Source: RGIG8748 sp045576175
GTDB taxonomy: Bacteria; Bacillota; Clostridia; UMGS1810
Assembly (NCBI GenBank): GCA_045576175.1
Contig: JAZNFW010000090.1
Location: forward strand, 1-5,644
Reading direction: 5' to 3'
DNA length: 5,644 bases
In this document: in pieces, positions 1-5,644 of the stretch
How positions within the stretch are numbered: the stretch's first letter is position 1
How the letters are laid out: every line of letters starts with the position of its first letter
Notes under the pieces: generated by a model
Database searches by the model: none
What the model was told of the DNA's origin: nothing
Seen by the model: only the letters and a program-made list of their open reading frames with translations
Position numbers and translations under genes: made by a program

Positions 1-2
1 TA

Positions 3-899
3 CTCCAAAGCAAGAAAATCACCGACCTCTTCCCTATAAAAGATGTTATAGCCGAAAATCTATCTCGTCTTGAAGAGAGAATGAAGATGACCACCAAGGT
101 TACGGGTGTGCCTACAGGCTTTAAAGAACTTGACATACGCACAACAGGTATGCAACCATCCGACCTTGTACTTATTGCAGCAAGACCCGCCATGGGTAAG
201 ACGAGTTTTGCACTCAATATTGCCACAAATGCAGCGGTAAGGTACAATGTGCCTGTTGCTATATTCAGTCTTGAGATGAGCAAGGAACAGCTTGCAAACA
301 GGATTTTAAGTTCCGAGGCTCTTATTTCGAGCGAGAAGCTAAAGACTGCAGATATAAATAATGAAGATATGGCAAAGCTTGCAGGTGCTATAAACACACT
401 CTCCAAAGCACCCATTTTCATAGATGACACAGCCGGAATCACAGTATCCGAAATCAAGGCAAAATGCCGCAGGCTCAAAATGAAAAATCAGCTTGGTCTT
501 GTAGTTATAGACTATCTACAGCTCATTCAAGGAAACAGTCGCGAGGGACGCCAGCAGGAAGTTTCGGAAAACAGCCGTTTTCTTAAGATTATGGCAAAGG
601 AACTTAATGTTCCCGTAATCACACTTTCGCAGCTCAGCCGAGCTCCCGATCAGCGTTCGGACCATCATCCTATGCTCAGCGACCTTAGAGAATCCGGCTC
701 AATCGAGCAGGATGCAGATATGGTTATGTTCCTGTACAGAGAAGATTACTACGAAAAGGAAACCGACAGAAAAAATATCGTTGAATGTATTATTGCCAAG
801 TTCAGAAACGGAAGTACCGGCACCTTCGATATTGGTTGGCGTGGAGAATTTACAAAATTTATGGATTTGGATACCTCTCACCAGGAGCCGAATTTTTGA
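3..899 (+). CDS. dnaB: Replicative DNA helicase DnaB, C-terminal part (5' end cut by window edge)
   Basis: This is the hexameric 5'-3' helicase that unwinds DNA at the replication fork and binds primase (called DnaC in B. subtilis). The frame is open to the left edge, so the ATG at 81 is an internal Met: the 26 codons before it already read as DnaB linker sequence leading into TGVPTGFKELD. About 298 residues are visible of a usual 440-470, so the N-terminal domain lies outside the window. The RecA-like ATPase core is intact. It has Walker A ARPAMGKT (180-203), the catalytic Glu in FSLEM, Walker B LVVIDYLQLI (near 498-527), the SQLSR switch, and the DNA-binding loop SDLRESGSIEQDAD. The arginine finger is in AKFRNGSTG (Arg codon 804-806). 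The loop before SDLRES reads DHHP where many homologues have DKRP; I treat this as ordinary variation. No intein interrupts the ATPase motifs. The stop is TGA at 897-899, 24 nt before tilS, which suggests co-transcription. Confidence 0.97.
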   Translation, partial: LQSKKITDLFPIKDVIAENLSRLEERMKMTTKVTGVPTGFKELDIRTTGMQPSDLVLIAARPAMGKTSFALNIATNAAVRYNVPVAIFSLEMSKEQLANRILSSEALISSEKLKTADINNEDMAKLAGAINTLSKAPIFIDDTAGITVSEIKAKCRRLKMKNQLGLVVIDYLQLIQGNSREGRQQEVSENSRFLKIMAKELNVPVITLSQLSRAPDQRSDHHPMLSDLRESGSIEQDADMVMFLYREDYYEKETDRKNIVECIIAKFRNGSTGTFDIGWRGEFTKFMDLDTSHQEPNF

Positions 900-910
900 T
901 AACCAAATAC

Positions 911-916
911 AGGAAG
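911..916 (+). promoter_or_regulatory. Ribosome binding site of tilS
   Basis: AGGAAG lies 7 nt before the TTG at 924. It decides the tilS start: an in-frame TAA at 900-902 closes the frame upstream, and no ATG, GTG or TTG occurs in frame between that stop and 924. The site lies in the 24-nt gap after dnaB. Confidence 0.75.
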
Positions 917-923
917 TGAGATT

Positions 924-2291
924 TTGATTTCTTTAAAAGACAAAGTCATATCAACCATTAAAAAATTCAATATGTTAAATCCCGGCGACCGGATTGTTGT
1001 TGGTTTGTCCGGCGGTGCAGATTCCTGTGTTTTGACTTATATACTCTCAAAAATTTGCATTTCTCACGGAATAACAGTTGTTGCCGCACATCTTAACCAC
1101 GGAATAAGGGGTCAGGAAGCCGATAGAGATATGGAGTTTTCAAAAGCTTTTGCTTCCTCTCTGGGTATAGAAATAGTATGCAAAAAGGTAAGCGTACCAC
1201 AATATGCCAAAGAGCACAAGCTTTCTGAAGAAATGGCAGCCCGTACTTTAAGATATGAATTCTTTGATGAAGTTTGTGCACAATACAATTTAAATAAAGT
1301 AGCTGTTGCACACAACAAAAACGATAGTGTTGAGACCATTCTTTTAAATCTTATACGCGGAAGCGGTTCAAAAGGTTTCGAGGGAATAAAAGCTGTAAAC
1401 GGCAACATTATTCGCCCTTTAATTGATATTGACAGAAAAGATATTGAAGATTATGCAAAAAGTAAGGATATAGGATATATAACTGATTCTACAAATCTTC
1501 AGGATGTGTATGCCCGCAATATTTTAAGAAACAACATACTTCCTAAAATGACAGAAATAAACTCAGGCGCTATAGATAATATTATTCGCTGTTCGGAGAT
1601 TTTAGGAAAAGATGCAGATTTTTTTGAAACGGAGATATCTAAGCTTGACTTGTTTGAAATTAAAGAAAACCAAGTCGTAATAGACAGAACTAAATTTGAT
1701 AAGCTCCATCCTGCTTTGACATCCAGATGTGTATTTAAGGCAATATTTTATCTTCTTGGAAATACTGTTAATATCTCTTCAAATCAGATAGAACAATTTT
1801 GTTTAAATATCAGGACCGGAAATGTTTTCGCTTTCGGAAACGGCGCAAAAGCGTATGTTACATCCCAAAGCCTGATTTTCACAAATGAGATTTGCAACAT
1901 AGACGATTACGAGTATAATATTACAATTCCCGGCAAACTTTTTGTAAACGAAACCGCTTCAACATACAACTTTGAATTTGTGGATAATTATTCGTTTAAG
2001 CCGGATTCTGTTTGCGTAAGTGCCGACAATATCGAAAGACTTACTTTGAGAACCAAAAGAGATTCTGATGTTTTTAAACCCTATGGTATGAATGGCACCA
2101 AGAAGATTAAAAGCTTCTTTATTGACTGCAAAATACCCGCAAATGACAGAAAGAAATATCCCCTACTCGTATCAAACGATGAAATTGTCGCAGTTATTCC
2201 TCTTAGAATAAGCGATGACTATAAAGTAACAAAAGGCACAAAAAAAATACTACAGATAACAAAAATCGGAGGTACATATGATAAGCTATGA
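924..2291 (+). CDS. tilS: tRNA(Ile)-lysidine synthase TilS
   Basis: TilS uses ATP and lysine to convert the wobble cytidine (C34) of the CAU-anticodon tRNA(Ile) to lysidine, so that the tRNA reads AUA and is charged with isoleucine. It is cytoplasmic and normally essential. The 455-residue length fits the long, multidomain form. The N-terminal PP-loop ATPase has SGGADS (29-34), HLNHGIRG (56-63), AHNKNDSVET (129-138) followed by NLIRGSGSKG, and TDSTNLQDVYARNILR (187-202). The C-terminal TilS domain is recognisable at about 373-445, with LRTKRDSDVFKPYGMNGTKK, SFFIDCKIP and the RKKYPLL segment. The start is TTG. The next in-frame Met (residue 17) would remove the helix before the PP loop and has no better ribosome site. 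The last 14 nt overlap hpt, and the hpt ribosome site lies inside this gene, which favours translational coupling. I see no frameshift or missing domain. Confidence 0.97.
   Translation: MISLKDKVISTIKKFNMLNPGDRIVVGLSGGADSCVLTYILSKICISHGITVVAAHLNHGIRGQEADRDMEFSKAFASSLGIEIVCKKVSVPQYAKEHKLSEEMAARTLRYEFFDEVCAQYNLNKVAVAHNKNDSVETILLNLIRGSGSKGFEGIKAVNGNIIRPLIDIDRKDIEDYAKSKDIGYITDSTNLQDVYARNILRNNILPKMTEINSGAIDNIIRCSEILGKDADFFETEISKLDLFEIKENQVVIDRTKFDKLHPALTSRCVFKAIFYLLGNTVNISSNQIEQFCLNIRTGNVFAFGNGAKAYVTSQSLIFTNEICNIDDYEYNITIPGKLFVNETASTYNFEFVDNYSFKPDSVCVSADNIERLTLRTKRDSDVFKPYGMNGTKKIKSFFIDCKIPANDRKKYPLLVSNDEIVAVIPLRISDDYKVTKGTKKILQITKIGGTYDKL
2268..2273 (+). promoter_or_regulatory. Ribosome binding site of hpt, inside tilS
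   Basis: GGAGGT precedes the ATG at 2278 by 4 nt and is embedded in the last codons of tilS. Ribosomes finishing tilS at 2289-2291 pass over both this site and the hpt start, an arrangement typical of translational coupling. Confidence 0.8.
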
Positions 2292-2826
2292 TTCCTTTTG
2301 CAAAAAAACCTTGTTTTCTCAGGAAGAAATTGATAAAGGCGTGTTAGAATTGGCACAAAGGATAAACGAGGAATATGCCGGCCAGGAGGTTGTCTTTGTG
2401 ACTGTTCTCAACGGTGCATTTATGTTTGCCACAGATCTTATAAAAAAGATACAGCTTGACTGCTATATTGACTTTATACAGTGCTCTTCATATGGCAACA
2501 ACGCAGTGTCGAGCGGTCAGCTTACAATCAAAAAAGATTTAAGTCTGGATATTACAGATAAGAATGTAATTATAGTCGAGGATATTTTAGACAGCGGTTG
2601 CACACTTAAAAACCTTATAAAATATTTAGAAGAAAAAAAGCCCAAGAGCATCAAAACCGCAGTTTTTATGGATAAAACTGCACGCAGAACAGAAGATATT
2701 AATGCAGATTACTGCGTAGTGACTTTGGACAGAGATGAGTTCGTAATCGGCTACGGTCTGGATTATGCTCAAAAATACAGAAATCTGCCTTTTGTAGGCG
2801 TTTTAAAAGAAGAAATATATAGCTAG
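2278..2826 (+). CDS. hpt: Hypoxanthine (guanine) phosphoribosyltransferase
   Basis: This purine salvage enzyme joins hypoxanthine, and usually guanine, to PRPP to give IMP or GMP. It is cytoplasmic and usually a dimer or tetramer. Its 182 residues are normal for bacterial Hpt. The PRPP-binding loop VEDILDSGCTL spans residues 100-110, with Asp105 in the position of the catalytic base. The mobile loop contains SSYGNNAVSSG (70-80). Lys133 in MDKTARR is the usual base-contacting lysine. DEFVIGYGLDYAQKYRNLP (153-171) closes the purine and metal site. The cis-peptide position reads LNG (44-46) where others have LKG or LRG; the change looks tolerated and I do not take it as loss of function. The ATG start overlaps the end of tilS by 14 nt; ftsH follows after 35 nt. 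Whether it prefers hypoxanthine or guanine cannot be told from sequence. In B. subtilis this protein (HprT) is reported to act with TilS on ftsH expression. Confidence 0.96.
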   Translation: MISYDSFCKKTLFSQEEIDKGVLELAQRINEEYAGQEVVFVTVLNGAFMFATDLIKKIQLDCYIDFIQCSSYGNNAVSSGQLTIKKDLSLDITDKNVIIVEDILDSGCTLKNLIKYLEEKKPKSIKTAVFMDKTARRTEDINADYCVVTLDRDEFVIGYGLDYAQKYRNLPFVGVLKEEIYS

Positions 2827-2844
2827 GTTTTAACATACTATAAC
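2813..2844 (+). promoter_or_regulatory. Possible weak or sporulation-type promoter before ftsH
   Basis: The hpt-ftsH junction contains CATACTAT (2834-2841), close to the SigE -10 consensus CATACA-T. AAATATA sits 14 nt upstream (2813-2819) and matches 5 of 7 positions of a SigE-like -35. The overlapping TATAAC (2839-2844) matches 5 of 6 positions of a housekeeping -10, but no acceptable -35 stands 16-18 nt before it. The region is AT-rich, so chance matches are likely. It may be an internal promoter that lets ftsH be expressed apart from tilS-hpt, or nothing at all. Confidence 0.2.
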
Positions 2845-2853
2845 AAAGGGAGG
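2845..2853 (+). promoter_or_regulatory. Ribosome binding site of ftsH
   Basis: AAAGGGAGG is a near-consensus Shine-Dalgarno sequence ending 8 nt before the TTG at 2862. An in-frame TAA at 2841-2843 rules out a more upstream start, so the site fixes the TTG as the initiator. Confidence 0.85.
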
Positions 2854-2861
2854 CGATTGAT

Positions 2862-4775
2862 TTGAAAAAGCATTTTAAGGGCGCAGCGCTATACATTATA
2901 TTGCTTTTAATAATTTTTAGTATATATTCGCTTATGAGCTATGACGCAAGTCCTGCTACAATTACTTTTTCAGAATTAGTACAGCACATCGAAGACGGAA
3001 ATGTTAAAGAAATCAAAATAATTCAGGATGAAGCCGAGGTCAAACTCATAAAAGGTGAGGTTAAAAATGTACGCTGCGAGATTCAATCCAGCGGACTGCT
3101 TAACGCCATAGCAGGAGACACCCTGTCCAAGCAGGTAAAAAGCGGTACGCTCAAATTGGATATCCAAAAGCCCGCCGAACCGCCCTGGTGGGTAACTATG
3201 CTTCCCTCTGTTATAATTTTTGTGGTGTTTATATTGTTCTGGGTTTTCTTTGTGAAACAATCCAAGGGCGGCGGCCACGGTGGTATGAATTTTGGCAAGA
3301 GTAAGGCAAGAGTTCACATACCCGACATCGACAAGGTAACATTTGAAGATGTTGCCGGAGCAGATGCCGAAAAGAGCGAGCTTGAAGAAATAGTTGAATT
3401 TTTGAAATCGCCTCAGAAATATAACGCACTTGGTGCAAAAATCCCTCGTGGCGTTCTTTTGGTGGGACCTCCGGGAACAGGTAAAACTCTGCTTGCAAAA
3501 GCTGTGGCAGGCGAAGCAAGTGTCCCCTTCTTCTCAATAAGCGGTTCCGACTTTGTAGAAATGTTTGTCGGTGTAGGTGCTTCCAGAGTACGTGACCTTT
3601 TTGAACAGGCAAAAAAGAACAGCCCTAGCATTGTGTTTATTGACGAAATTGACGCTGTGGGTCGCCAGAGAGGTGCTGGTCTCGGCGGCGGTCACGACGA
3701 AAGAGAACAAACTCTCAATCAGCTTCTTGTGGAGATGGATGGTTTCTCCGCAAATCAAGGTGTAATTGTAATAGCTGCAACCAACAGGCCTGACATACTC
3801 GACAGCGCTCTTTTAAGACCCGGTCGTTTTGACAGACAGGTTGTAGTGTCTACCCCCGGAATGCTCGGCAGAGTAGATATTTTGAAGGTCCATGCCAAGA
3901 ATAAACCACTGGCTGACGATGTAGACCTTGGCACTGTCGCAAAAACAACTGCAGGATTTACAGGTGCTGACCTTGCAAACCTCCTAAACGAAGCGGCACT
4001 GCTTGCTGCAAGAAGAAACAAAACAGAAATAACCACTCAAGACATAGACGATGCTATGATTAAGGTTGTTGTAGGAACCGAGAAAAAAGGCAGACAGATG
4101 AGTACAAAGGAAAAACGCCTCACTGCATATCACGAGGCAGGTCACGCAATTATTGCAAAGCTACTGCCCGACCAGGACCCTGTACATCAGGTGTCCATAA
4201 TACCCAGAGGTCTCGCGGGTGGATACACAATGCACCTTCCGCTTGAGGATAAGTATTACACCACAAAAAATGAAATGTACTACGACATAATTGGTCTTTT
4301 GGGCGGCAGAGCTGCCGAAAAAACCGTTCTTGATGACATAAGCACTGGTGCTTCCAACGATATAGAACGCGCCTCCAAGATTGCAAGACAGATGGTTACA
4401 AAATTTGGTATGAGCGATTTAATAGGTCCTATCAATTATGGTAGTGATTCCGATGAAGTCTTTATTGGCAGAGACTTTGCACATTCCAAGAATTTCAGCG
4501 AAAAGGTTGCAGCCGAAATCGATGATGAGGTAAGGAAGATAATAAGCGAATGCTATGAAAAATGTCTTGACCTTATGAAGACCAATATCGACAAGCTTGA
4601 AAATGTTGCCTCTGCCCTACTGGATAGAGAGCAGCTCACCGGAGAAGAATTTGAGATCGTTTACAATGGTGGAACACTTCCGGAAATTTCTCTTCCCCAA
4701 GATACAATCGAAGAAAAAGTAGAAGACTCCAAGGAATTTATCGAAGAAAAAAGTAAGGAAGACGAAACTAAATAA
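2862..4775 (+). CDS. ftsH: ATP-dependent zinc metalloprotease FtsH
   Basis: FtsH is a membrane-anchored hexameric AAA+ protease that extracts and degrades damaged or regulatory membrane and cytosolic proteins. The 637 residues match the family length. Transmembrane helix 1 is at about 8-25, followed by an extracytoplasmic domain at about 27-107 and helix 2 at about 110-131. A Gly-rich linker leads to the AAA+ module: Walker A GPPGTGKT (202-209), pore loop MFVGVG (234-239), Walker B IVFIDEID (257-264), and a second region of homology ending LLRPGRFDRQ with arginine fingers Arg319 and Arg322. The M41 peptidase domain has the zinc site HEAGH (424-428, bases 4131-4145) and the third ligand Asp500 in STGASND. 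The last 30 or so residues form an acidic, Lys/Glu-rich tail typical of the family. The start is TTG; the next Met (residue 25) would delete helix 1. ftsH is the last gene before a strong terminator, 35 nt after hpt. All catalytic residues are present. Confidence 0.98.
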   Translation: MKKHFKGAALYIILLLIIFSIYSLMSYDASPATITFSELVQHIEDGNVKEIKIIQDEAEVKLIKGEVKNVRCEIQSSGLLNAIAGDTLSKQVKSGTLKLDIQKPAEPPWWVTMLPSVIIFVVFILFWVFFVKQSKGGGHGGMNFGKSKARVHIPDIDKVTFEDVAGADAEKSELEEIVEFLKSPQKYNALGAKIPRGVLLVGPPGTGKTLLAKAVAGEASVPFFSISGSDFVEMFVGVGASRVRDLFEQAKKNSPSIVFIDEIDAVGRQRGAGLGGGHDEREQTLNQLLVEMDGFSANQGVIVIAATNRPDILDSALLRPGRFDRQVVVSTPGMLGRVDILKVHAKNKPLADDVDLGTVAKTTAGFTGADLANLLNEAALLAARRNKTEITTQDIDDAMIKVVVGTEKKGRQMSTKEKRLTAYHEAGHAIIAKLLPDQDPVHQVSIIPRGLAGGYTMHLPLEDKYYTTKNEMYYDIIGLLGGRAAEKTVLDDISTGASNDIERASKIARQMVTKFGMSDLIGPINYGSDSDEVFIGRDFAHSKNFSEKVAAEIDDEVRKIISECYEKCLDLMKTNIDKLENVASALLDREQLTGEEFEIVYNGGTLPEISLPQDTIEEKVEDSKEFIEEKSKEDETK

Positions 4776-4782
4776 TAGTTAT

Positions 4783-4818
4783 AAAAGCGGAATGTACTTT
4801 ATTACATTCCGCTTTTTT
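4783..4818 (+). terminator. Intrinsic terminator after ftsH
   Basis: A perfect 14-bp inverted repeat (4783-4796 with 4803-4816) encloses a 6-nt loop, CTTTAT. The core arm is GCGGAATGTA, and a run of six T (4813-4818) follows it. The hairpin starts 7 nt after the ftsH stop, so it should end the dnaB-tilS-hpt-ftsH transcript. The left arm begins with AAAA, so some activity on the opposite strand is possible, but no minus-strand gene needs it. Confidence 0.93.
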
Positions 4819-4844
4819 GTAATATTTCCTCCGTTTTGTAATAT
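4815..4844 (+). repeat. 11-nt direct repeat TTTTGTAATAT, two copies 19 nt apart
   Basis: TTTTGTAATAT occurs at 4815-4825 and again at 4834-4844, both exact. The first copy overlaps the T-run of the ftsH terminator. The second sits just upstream of the -10-like element of the deacetylase gene. The copies are AT-rich, so this may be chance, but two sites on nearly the same DNA face could form an operator. Confidence 0.5.
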
Positions 4845-4858
4845 AAATTCTATATACT
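4817..4858 (+). promoter_or_regulatory. Candidate promoter region of the deacetylase gene
   Basis: The gene lies just behind a terminator and needs its own promoter. The best -10 is TATACT (4853-4858), 5 of 6 to TATAAT, but nothing like TTGACA stands 16-18 nt upstream. Alternatives are TTGTAA (4817-4822) with TAATAT (4839-4844, spacer 16) or with TATAAA (4842-4847, spacer 19). TATACTA (4853-4859) also differs by one base from the SigF/SigG -10 CATACTA, without a fitting -35. The sigma factor is therefore undecided. Any of these choices would start the transcript downstream of the left arm of the inverted repeat at 4826-4834. Confidence 0.35.
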
Positions 4859-4874
4859 AAACTGTACGGAGGAA
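4826..4874 (+). promoter_or_regulatory. Inverted repeat that can pair with the deacetylase ribosome binding site
   Basis: TTCCTCCGT (4826-4834) is the exact reverse complement of ACGGAGGAA (4866-4874), which contains the GGAGGA Shine-Dalgarno sequence (4868-4873) used by the ATG at 4878. The arms are separated by 31 nt, and a smaller AT hairpin (ATATA 4841-4845 with TATAT 4851-4855) could form within them. In RNA that includes both arms, a 9-bp stem would cover the ribosome site. The repeat itself is certain; its function is inferred. Confidence 0.55.
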
Positions 4875-4877
4875 GTT

Positions 4878-5642
4878 ATGAAACTTTATGTATTTACAGC
4901 CAAACGACTTTTCACAGGCATACTGGGCGTCTTGGCATTTGCTGTTTTGGTTTTTATCAACAACGCCCATTCAGAAGCAGTATTTCAAACCGAAAGTATC
5001 GAGAAACTGCCCATTTACTGTGTTGACACAGAGGAAAAAGTATGTGCCTTAAGCTTCGATGCGGCGTGGGGTGCTGAGGATACAGATGACTTAATAGAAA
5101 TTCTAAAAAAATACGATGCCAAAGCTACATTCTTTGTTGTGGGTCAGTGGGTTGACAAGTTTCCGAACGAAGTAAAGAGACTTCACGATGCAGGACACGA
5201 TGTGATGAATCACTCAGATACGCATAAATATATGACAAAAATTGATAATGACACACTAACAAAAGAGGTAGAAAACTGCAGTGATAAAATCGAAAAAATA
5301 ACTTCCGTACGCCCTACTCTCTTTAGACCGCCATATGGCGACTACAACAGCGATGTAGTAAAAAAACTTCTGTCTATGGGTTATAACACAATACAATGGG
5401 ATGTTGATTCTCTTGATTGGAAGGATTTGTCAGCAGATGATATATATTCGAGAGTTACTTACAGAGTAACCAATGGTTCAATAGTTCTCTTCCACAACGC
5501 AGCCAAAAACACTCCCGAAGCACTTCCAAAAATACTGGAAAAATTAAAGAACGATGGTTATAAATTTGTGAAAATAAATGATATGATATACAAGGATAAT
5601 TACTACATAGACAATACAGGTAAACAGATTAAAAATAAATAG
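4878..5642 (+). CDS. Membrane-anchored polysaccharide deacetylase, NodB fold, PdaB-like
   Basis: The family removes acetyl groups from N-acetylated sugars in cell wall or other polysaccharides; the substrate here is not known. The 254 residues start with a short basic stretch and a hydrophobic segment at about 11-29, a signal anchor or signal peptide that places the enzyme outside the membrane. The NodB domain covers about 54-236. Motif 1 is SFDAAWG (59-65): Asp61 fits the catalytic base, but Ala62 replaces the usual metal-binding Asp. Motif 2, HSDTH (112-116), keeps both metal His. Motif 3 is RPPYGD (150-155), motif 4 DSLDW (177-181), and motif 5 IVLFHN (202-207) carries His206. The YVFTAKR N-terminus and the AWG motif resemble the sporulation deacetylase group that includes B. 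subtilis PdaB, so a sporulation or cortex role is plausible but inferred. The start is ATG with GGAGGA 4 nt upstream; an in-frame TAA at 4839-4841 limits extension. It forms its own unit after the ftsH terminator, complete up to its TAG stop. Confidence 0.9.
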   Translation: MKLYVFTAKRLFTGILGVLAFAVLVFINNAHSEAVFQTESIEKLPIYCVDTEEKVCALSFDAAWGAEDTDDLIEILKKYDAKATFFVVGQWVDKFPNEVKRLHDAGHDVMNHSDTHKYMTKIDNDTLTKEVENCSDKIEKITSVRPTLFRPPYGDYNSDVVKKLLSMGYNTIQWDVDSLDWKDLSADDIYSRVTYRVTNGSIVLFHNAAKNTPEALPKILEKLKNDGYKFVKINDMIYKDNYYIDNTGKQIKNK

Positions 5643-5644
5643 TA

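Noticed and set aside
81..83. ATG at 81 as the true start of a short DnaB/RadA-like ATPase
   Set aside because: The frame is open to the left edge, and the 26 codons before this ATG encode typical DnaB linker sequence. No ribosome site fits a start here.
180..527. Possible intein insertion in dnaB, a frequent intein host
   Set aside because: Walker A, Walker B and the DNA-binding loop run continuously with normal spacing and no splicing-domain sequence.
699..1408. Open frames on the minus strand (699-881, 1093-1311, 1112-1408) and the plus-strand frame 712-927
   Set aside because: They lie inside dnaB and tilS, whose family assignment is certain. They show no recognisable domain and no supporting ribosome site, so they are shadows of the real reading frames.
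2827..2861. Terminator between hpt and ftsH
   Set aside because: The 35-nt gap has no inverted repeat followed by a T-run.
2699..4386. Minus-strand open frames across hpt and ftsH, and a plus-strand frame at 3577-3765
   Set aside because: All overlap intact catalytic regions of Hpt or FtsH in other frames. Their translations are unlike any family I know, and ftsH has low stop density in other frames because of its codon use.
4783..4818. The hairpin after ftsH as a riboswitch or attenuator for the downstream gene
   Set aside because: It is a simple perfect stem with a T-run, 7 nt after a stop codon. There is no room for an aptamer and no alternative antiterminator pairing of comparable length.
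1..5644. Mobile element, CRISPR array, tRNA/rRNA gene or a new defence system
   Set aside because: Nearly all bases are in five recognised core genes. No transposase, terminal repeats, spaced repeats or RNA gene sequences are visible.

Overview
The window is a compact, single-strand (+) block of chromosomal housekeeping genes from a Gram-positive Bacillota, most likely a spore-forming member of the Clostridia. The support for this is the gene order (replicative helicase, tilS, hpt, ftsH), strong AGGAGG-type ribosome binding sites, frequent TTG starts, moderately AT-rich DNA, and a membrane-anchored polysaccharide deacetylase of the kind common in clostridial spore formers. The genus cannot be read from this sequence.

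Layout: (1) 3-899, the C-terminal two thirds of DnaB, cut by the left window edge. (2) 924-2291, tilS, tRNA(Ile)-lysidine synthase, with a TTG start. (3) 2278-2826, hpt, hypoxanthine phosphoribosyltransferase, overlapping tilS by 14 nt. (4) 2862-4775, ftsH, membrane AAA+ zinc protease, with a TTG start. (5) 4783-4818, a strong intrinsic terminator that closes the operon. (6) 4819-4877, a short AT-rich leader with an 11-nt direct repeat, a -10-like element and an inverted repeat whose right arm covers the next ribosome binding site. (7) 4878-5642, a secreted or membrane-anchored NodB-fold polysaccharide deacetylase, ending two bases before the window edge. Every gap is under 110 nt, and no gene is supported on the minus strand.

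The first four genes look like one transcription unit: gaps are 24, -14 and 35 nt and no terminator lies between them. They serve core functions: replication fork unwinding, decoding of AUA codons, purine salvage and membrane protein quality control. The tilS-hpt-ftsH order is widely conserved in Bacillota. In Bacillus subtilis, TilS and HprT have been reported to act together on ftsH expression, so the tight tilS/hpt coupling here may matter beyond economy. The deacetylase is a separate unit behind the terminator.

I see no mobile element, CRISPR array, RNA gene or new multi-gene system. The most interesting points are small: the hairpin that could hide the deacetylase ribosome binding site only in read-through transcripts, and the alanine that replaces the usual metal-binding aspartate in the deacetylase active site.
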